Assembly: GCA_900769555.1 (NCBI GenBank)
Contig: CAAGHA010000070.1
Span: 1 to 64,000, forward strand
Origin: Bacteroidales bacterium
GTDB taxonomy: Bacteria; Bacteroidota; Bacteroidia; Bacteroidales; Paludibacteraceae
Direction: 5' to 3'
Length of the DNA: 64,000 bases
Within the stretch, counting starts at the first letter, position 1, and each line of letters begins with the position of its first letter. The notes beneath the pieces are model-generated. The model was not told the origin of the DNA. It ran no database searches and worked only from the letters and a program-made list of their open reading frames with translations. The translations under genes and the position numbers were made by a program. Below are positions 61,011 to 64,000 of this stretch, one piece after another.

Positions 61011-62099
61011 ATGCCACTTTTCTTTTTTTTGCTTTTTCTTGTTTTAGTTGTCGGGAATTCTTATATGATAACCAGACTATTACAGGGATTCCCTATCATT
61101 CCAACATGGGGAACAATATTGGTATGGGGGCTTTTATTTCTTCCGATTGTTTTGTTTATTGCGACTTTTTGTTTGAATAAAGAGGTTATGTCGTATTCTT
61201 TGATGAGGTTTGGTTATTTAATAGGATCATCATGGCTCTTTTTTGTTCTGTATATGGTTATTGGATTGCTAATTATTGATTTATTTAGAATTTGGTTTTT
61301 TATTCCGTATTCTTCTTCAATAATCGTTCTATGTATAACCATTTTATTATTAAGTTGGGGCTATAAAAATTATACTAATCCAAAGATTAATACGGTTGAT
61401 ATTCGTTTGAATAAACACTTTGAAGGTGGTAGATTAAAGGTTGTTGCAATTAGTGATGTTCACTTGGGATATGGAACAACAAGGGAGCAGCTAAGTAGTT
61501 ATATTAGAAAAATCGAAGAACAAAATCCTGATATGATAATGATATGTGGAGATCTTATTGATAATAGCGTAGTTCCTGTTTGTCAAGAAAAAATGTCAGA
61601 AACATTGTCATTATTGAATGCACCATTAGGTATTTATATGGTTCCAGGAAATCACGAATATATCAGTGGTATCGACGAATGTCAAAAATTGTTATCGGAA
61701 ACAAATATTAAATTATTAAGAGATACCGTTATTGCGTTACCGAATGGGATTCAAATTATAGGGAGGGATGACCGATTTAATCGACAAAGACTCTCTTTGC
61801 AAGAGTTAATGAATTTATCAGATTCAAATAGTCCAGTGATAGTAATGGATCATCAACCATATGAAGTTGAGTTGTTTTCACAATTAGGAGGGGATTTGCA
61901 GTTTAGTGGACATACGCATAATGGACAAATTTGGCCTATTAGCATAATCACTGATTTCCTATTTTCTCAGAGTTATGGTTATCGACTATGGGGTGATACT
62001 CATGTTTATGTGTCATCCGGTTTGTCTCTTTGGGGACCTCCATTCAGAATAGGTACAGATAGCGAATTAGTGGTTTTTAATATTTATTCAGAGAATTAA
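61011..62099 (+). CDS. Membrane-anchored metallophosphoesterase
   Basis: This 362-residue protein has four N-terminal membrane segments (about 1-130) and a calcineurin-type phosphoesterase domain. The metal motifs are AISDVHLGYG, MICGDLIDNS, VPGNHEY and SGHTHNGQIWP. It resembles YkuE-like enzymes, proposed to cleave phospholipid or pyrophosphate bonds at the membrane. Start: the ATG at 61011 is used; a TTG at 60975 would overlap the VanZ gene by 10 nt and add 12 residues. Confidence 0.87.
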   Translation: MPLFFFLLFLVLVVGNSYMITRLLQGFPIIPTWGTILVWGLLFLPIVLFIATFCLNKEVMSYSLMRFGYLIGSSWLFFVLYMVIGLLIIDLFRIWFFIPYSSSIIVLCITILLLSWGYKNYTNPKINTVDIRLNKHFEGGRLKVVAISDVHLGYGTTREQLSSYIRKIEEQNPDMIMICGDLIDNSVVPVCQEKMSETLSLLNAPLGIYMVPGNHEYISGIDECQKLLSETNIKLLRDTVIALPNGIQIIGRDDRFNRQRLSLQELMNLSDSNSPVIVMDHQPYEVELFSQLGGDLQFSGHTHNGQIWPISIITDFLFSQSYGYRLWGDTHVYVSSGLSLWGPPFRIGTDSELVVFNIYSEN

Positions 62100-62110
62100 T
62101 CGTTAAGAAT

Positions 62111-63247
62111 ATGAGAATAGTAATCGTTGGTACAGCATATCCATATAGAGGCGGATTGGCAACATTTAACGAACGTCTGGCGCGTCAGTTTCAATCTGAA
62201 GGACATGAAGTTTTAGTTGAGACTTTTACTCTTCAATACCCATCTTTTTTATTTCCAGGGAAAACGCAGTACTCAGATGCAATGTCTCCAACCGATTTAA
62301 AAATAGAACAGACGTTTAGTTCGGTAAATCCTATTTCATGGATAAAAGCAGGGAATAAAATAGCATCTTATAGTCCTGATATGGTCATTTTTGCTTATTG
62401 GATGTCTTTTATGGCTCCTTGTTTTGGAACAATTGCTAAACAAGTTAAACGAAAAATTAATACCAAATGTTTTGGTTTAGTGCATAATATGTTACCCCAT
62501 GAACCGAGTTTGTTGGATAAACTTTTACCACCTTATTTCGTACGTTCAATGGATGGATTTATTGCTTTGTCAAAATCTGTTTTAGATGATATTGAAAAGA
62601 TTGATGGTTGTTCGAGTCCTAAAAGATATTCCCCCCACCCAATTTATGATCATTATGGCGATTTGACGGATAAGTTGACAGCTGCGAAGAATTTAAATTT
62701 AGATCCAAGTGTCAACTATTTACTTTTTTTTGGTTTTATAAGACCTTACAAAGGTGTTGATTTGTTGTTAGAGGCATTTGCTGACGAACGTTTGAAAAAT
62801 ATAAACTGTAAAGTAATAATAGCTGGAGAGTTCTATGAGGATGCTAAGCGATATTATGATATAGAAAAGAATCTAAATCTATCAAGCAGAATAGTTTGGT
62901 GTCCGGATTTTATTCCTGATAGTGGTGTTGCTCCTTATTTTAATATAGCTGACATAGTTGTACTTCCTTATAAATCAGCAACTCAAAGTGGTGTAGCTCA
63001 AATCGCCTATCATTTTGAGAAACCTTTATTGGTAACAAATATTGGAGGTTTGCCAGAAATCGTTCCTCATGGGAAAGTTGGGTTTGTAGTAGAACCCGAT
63101 TCTCATGCGATTGCATCTGCCATTGTAGATTTTTATACAGCAAATCCTCCCTACAATTTTACTGAAGGCATAAAGGATGAGAAGAAAAAGTATGAATGGG
63201 TTAAGATGACAGATACAATAATGGAATTATATCGTGAATCAAAATAA
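62111..63247 (+). CDS. Glycosyltransferase (GT4-like)
   Basis: A 378-residue GT-B enzyme with the N-terminal [20 protein letters not shown] (acceptor lobe with a Gly-rich loop). The donor lobe has [40 protein letters not shown] and the conserved [16 protein letters not shown] with its E-x7-E-type spacing. Substrates are unknown. It follows the phosphoesterase by 11 nt and its end overlaps the convergent metH by 9 nt. Confidence 0.88.
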   Translation: MRIVIVGTAYPYRGGLATFNERLARQFQSEGHEVLVETFTLQYPSFLFPGKTQYSDAMSPTDLKIEQTFSSVNPISWIKAGNKIASYSPDMVIFAYWMSFMAPCFGTIAKQVKRKINTKCFGLVHNMLPHEPSLLDKLLPPYFVRSMDGFIALSKSVLDDIEKIDGCSSPKRYSPHPIYDHYGDLTDKLTAAKNLNLDPSVNYLLFFGFIRPYKGVDLLLEAFADERLKNINCKVIIAGEFYEDAKRYYDIEKNLNLSSRIVWCPDFIPDSGVAPYFNIADIVVLPYKSATQSGVAQIAYHFEKPLLVTNIGGLPEIVPHGKVGFVVEPDSHAIASAIVDFYTANPPYNFTEGIKDEKKKYEWVKMTDTIMELYRESK

Positions 63248-64000
63248 ATTTAACCTATTTTCCTTGGCATCATCTAAACTTATGTTAGATGATGTTTTTG
63301 TTTTATGATTATTTTGTATTTGATATTGTCCGTCTTTTAGATTTTTAATATAAGATGCACTCTCGTTTGGATGTAATAATTTATTGATAATAACCGAATT
63401 TTGAGAAGCATCTTTTACGTGAACAACTATTCCATTAGGATATTTTGGCGCAATTTTTATTGCAGTATGTTCCTCAGATGTGGTTGCACCTCCGATGAGC
63501 AATGGGATGGTCAGACCTGCTTTCTGCATCTCCTCAGCAACAAAACACATCTCTTCTAGCGATGGCGTGATTAATCCGCTCAGACAAATAACATCTGCTT
63601 CTTTGTGTATAGCTGTTTGAATGATTGTATCAGAAGTTACCATCACACCTAAATCAATTACATCAAAGTTGTTGCAAGCTAAAATTACAGAAACAATATT
63701 TTTCCCGATATCGTGAACATCTCCTTTTACCGTTGCAATAACAACTTTTCCAGCCTTTTGAGATTCCCCATTTTGTTGTTGTTCTATATAGGGCTGTAAA
63801 ATAGAAACAGCCTTTTTCATTGTTCGAGCAGTTTTAACTACTTGAGGCAAAAACATTTTCCCCTCTCCAAATAATCCGCCTACAACATTCATACCATCCA
63901 TCAATGGTTTTTCAATAATTTCCATCGGTGAATTATATATTGATAACGCTTCATTTAAATCTTCTTCTAAATAATCCCCAATCCCCTTAATTAAACAATA
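63239..64000 (-). CDS. metH: Cobalamin-dependent methionine synthase, C-terminal part (cut by window edge)
   Basis: 254 codons are visible; the gene continues past the window end. The frame is open from 64000, with upstream residues [20 protein letters not shown] showing that the ATG at 63925 is internal. Two domains are seen: the four-helix Cap domain ([20 protein letters not shown]) and the B12-binding Rossmann domain with the ligand motif [15 protein letters not shown] (His is the lower cobalt ligand) and GGATTSEEH. The protein stops at ENRLNLF, just where the linker to the reactivation (AdoMet-binding) domain normally begins. That domain is therefore absent from this gene. Confidence 0.88.
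   Translation of the reverse strand, partial: YCLIKGIGDYLEEDLNEALSIYNSPMEIIEKPLMDGMNVVGGLFGEGKMFLPQVVKTARTMKKAVSILQPYIEQQQNGESQKAGKVVIATVKGDVHDIGKNIVSVILACNNFDVIDLGVMVTSDTIIQTAIHKEADVICLSGLITPSLEEMCFVAEEMQKAGLTIPLLIGGATTSEEHTAIKIAPKYPNGIVVHVKDASQNSVIINKLLHPNESASYIKNLKDGQYQIQNNHKTKTSSNISLDDAKENRLNLF

Noticed and set aside
63923..63925. ATG as start of a short stand-alone B12-binding protein
   Set aside because: The frame is open to the window end and the upstream residues match the MetH Cap region, so the ATG is internal.
1..64000. tRNA, rRNA, CRISPR arrays, integrases, toxin-antitoxin or defence genes
   Set aside because: I looked for cloverleaf-type T-loops, regularly spaced direct repeats and recognisable motifs of these systems on both strands and found none that hold up.

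Overview
The window is a stretch of AT-rich (roughly one third GC by eye), gene-dense chromosome from a member of the Bacteroidota, most likely order Bacteroidales. Supporting evidence is the Bacteroidales-type gene neighbourhoods (ftsX-DUF3098-uppP-truB-queA; DUF6089-uppS-bamA-ompH-ompH-murI; DUF4271-hemD-rnpA-yidD; argR-GNAT-argG; dCMP deaminase-S41 protease), two proteins ending in type IX secretion (T9SS) sorting domains, a Bacteroidota-style omega subunit, and many TAnnTTTG -7 promoter boxes in place of E. coli-type -10 boxes. I cannot name a genus. No rRNA, tRNA, CRISPR array, prophage or transposase gene was seen.

Layout. 1-7.5 kb: a PagL-like outer-membrane lipid A deacylase, parE, rpiB and a large secreted GH9 cellulase. 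7.6-12.5 kb (minus): a four-gene tripartite efflux operon (TolC, HlyD, two ABC-2 permeases) with no ATPase. 12.7-16.6 kb (minus): ftsX, DUF3098, uppP, truB, queA. 16.7-20.3 kb: a 1171-residue T9SS-secreted CotH-kinase protein. 20.6-24.5 kb (minus): an AddB-like nuclease and DUF5606. 24.6-34.1 kb: bamD, rpoZ, comF, a small lipoprotein, dnaG, an amidohydrolase, dCMP deaminase, an S41 protease, greA and a HIT protein. 34.1-38.3 kb: a GT-C-like membrane protein, DUF4271, hemD, rnpA, yidD. 38.4-40.8 kb: argR, a GNAT acyltransferase and argG behind an ARG-box-like operator. 41-42.7 kb (minus): hemW and coaD. 42.9-51 kb: the envelope cluster DUF6089-uppS-bamA-skp-skp-murI, then typA. 51-56.4 kb: a five-gene surface-glycan cluster led by an asparagine-synthase/cytidylyltransferase fusion and a LicD protein. 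56.4-60 kb (minus): trpS and a YfhO-type membrane protein. 60-63.2 kb: two tandem VanZ-like genes, a membrane metallophosphoesterase and a glycosyltransferase. The window ends inside metH (minus), which lacks the usual C-terminal activation domain.

The dominant theme is cell-envelope construction: undecaprenyl phosphate supply (uppS, uppP), outer-membrane assembly (bamA, bamD, two Skp-like chaperones), peptidoglycan precursor (murI), lipid A trimming (PagL-like) and glycan decoration (the fusion/LicD cluster). Two T9SS cargo proteins point to a polysaccharide-degrading lifestyle.

The intergenic spaces hold two families of short, terminally inverted, MITE-like repeats. One copy is nested inside another near 23.7 kb. 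greA has a structured leader ending in a terminator-like hairpin. The strongest candidates for something undescribed are the fusion/LicD cluster, the GNAT enzyme in the arginine operon, the nested repeats and the greA leader.
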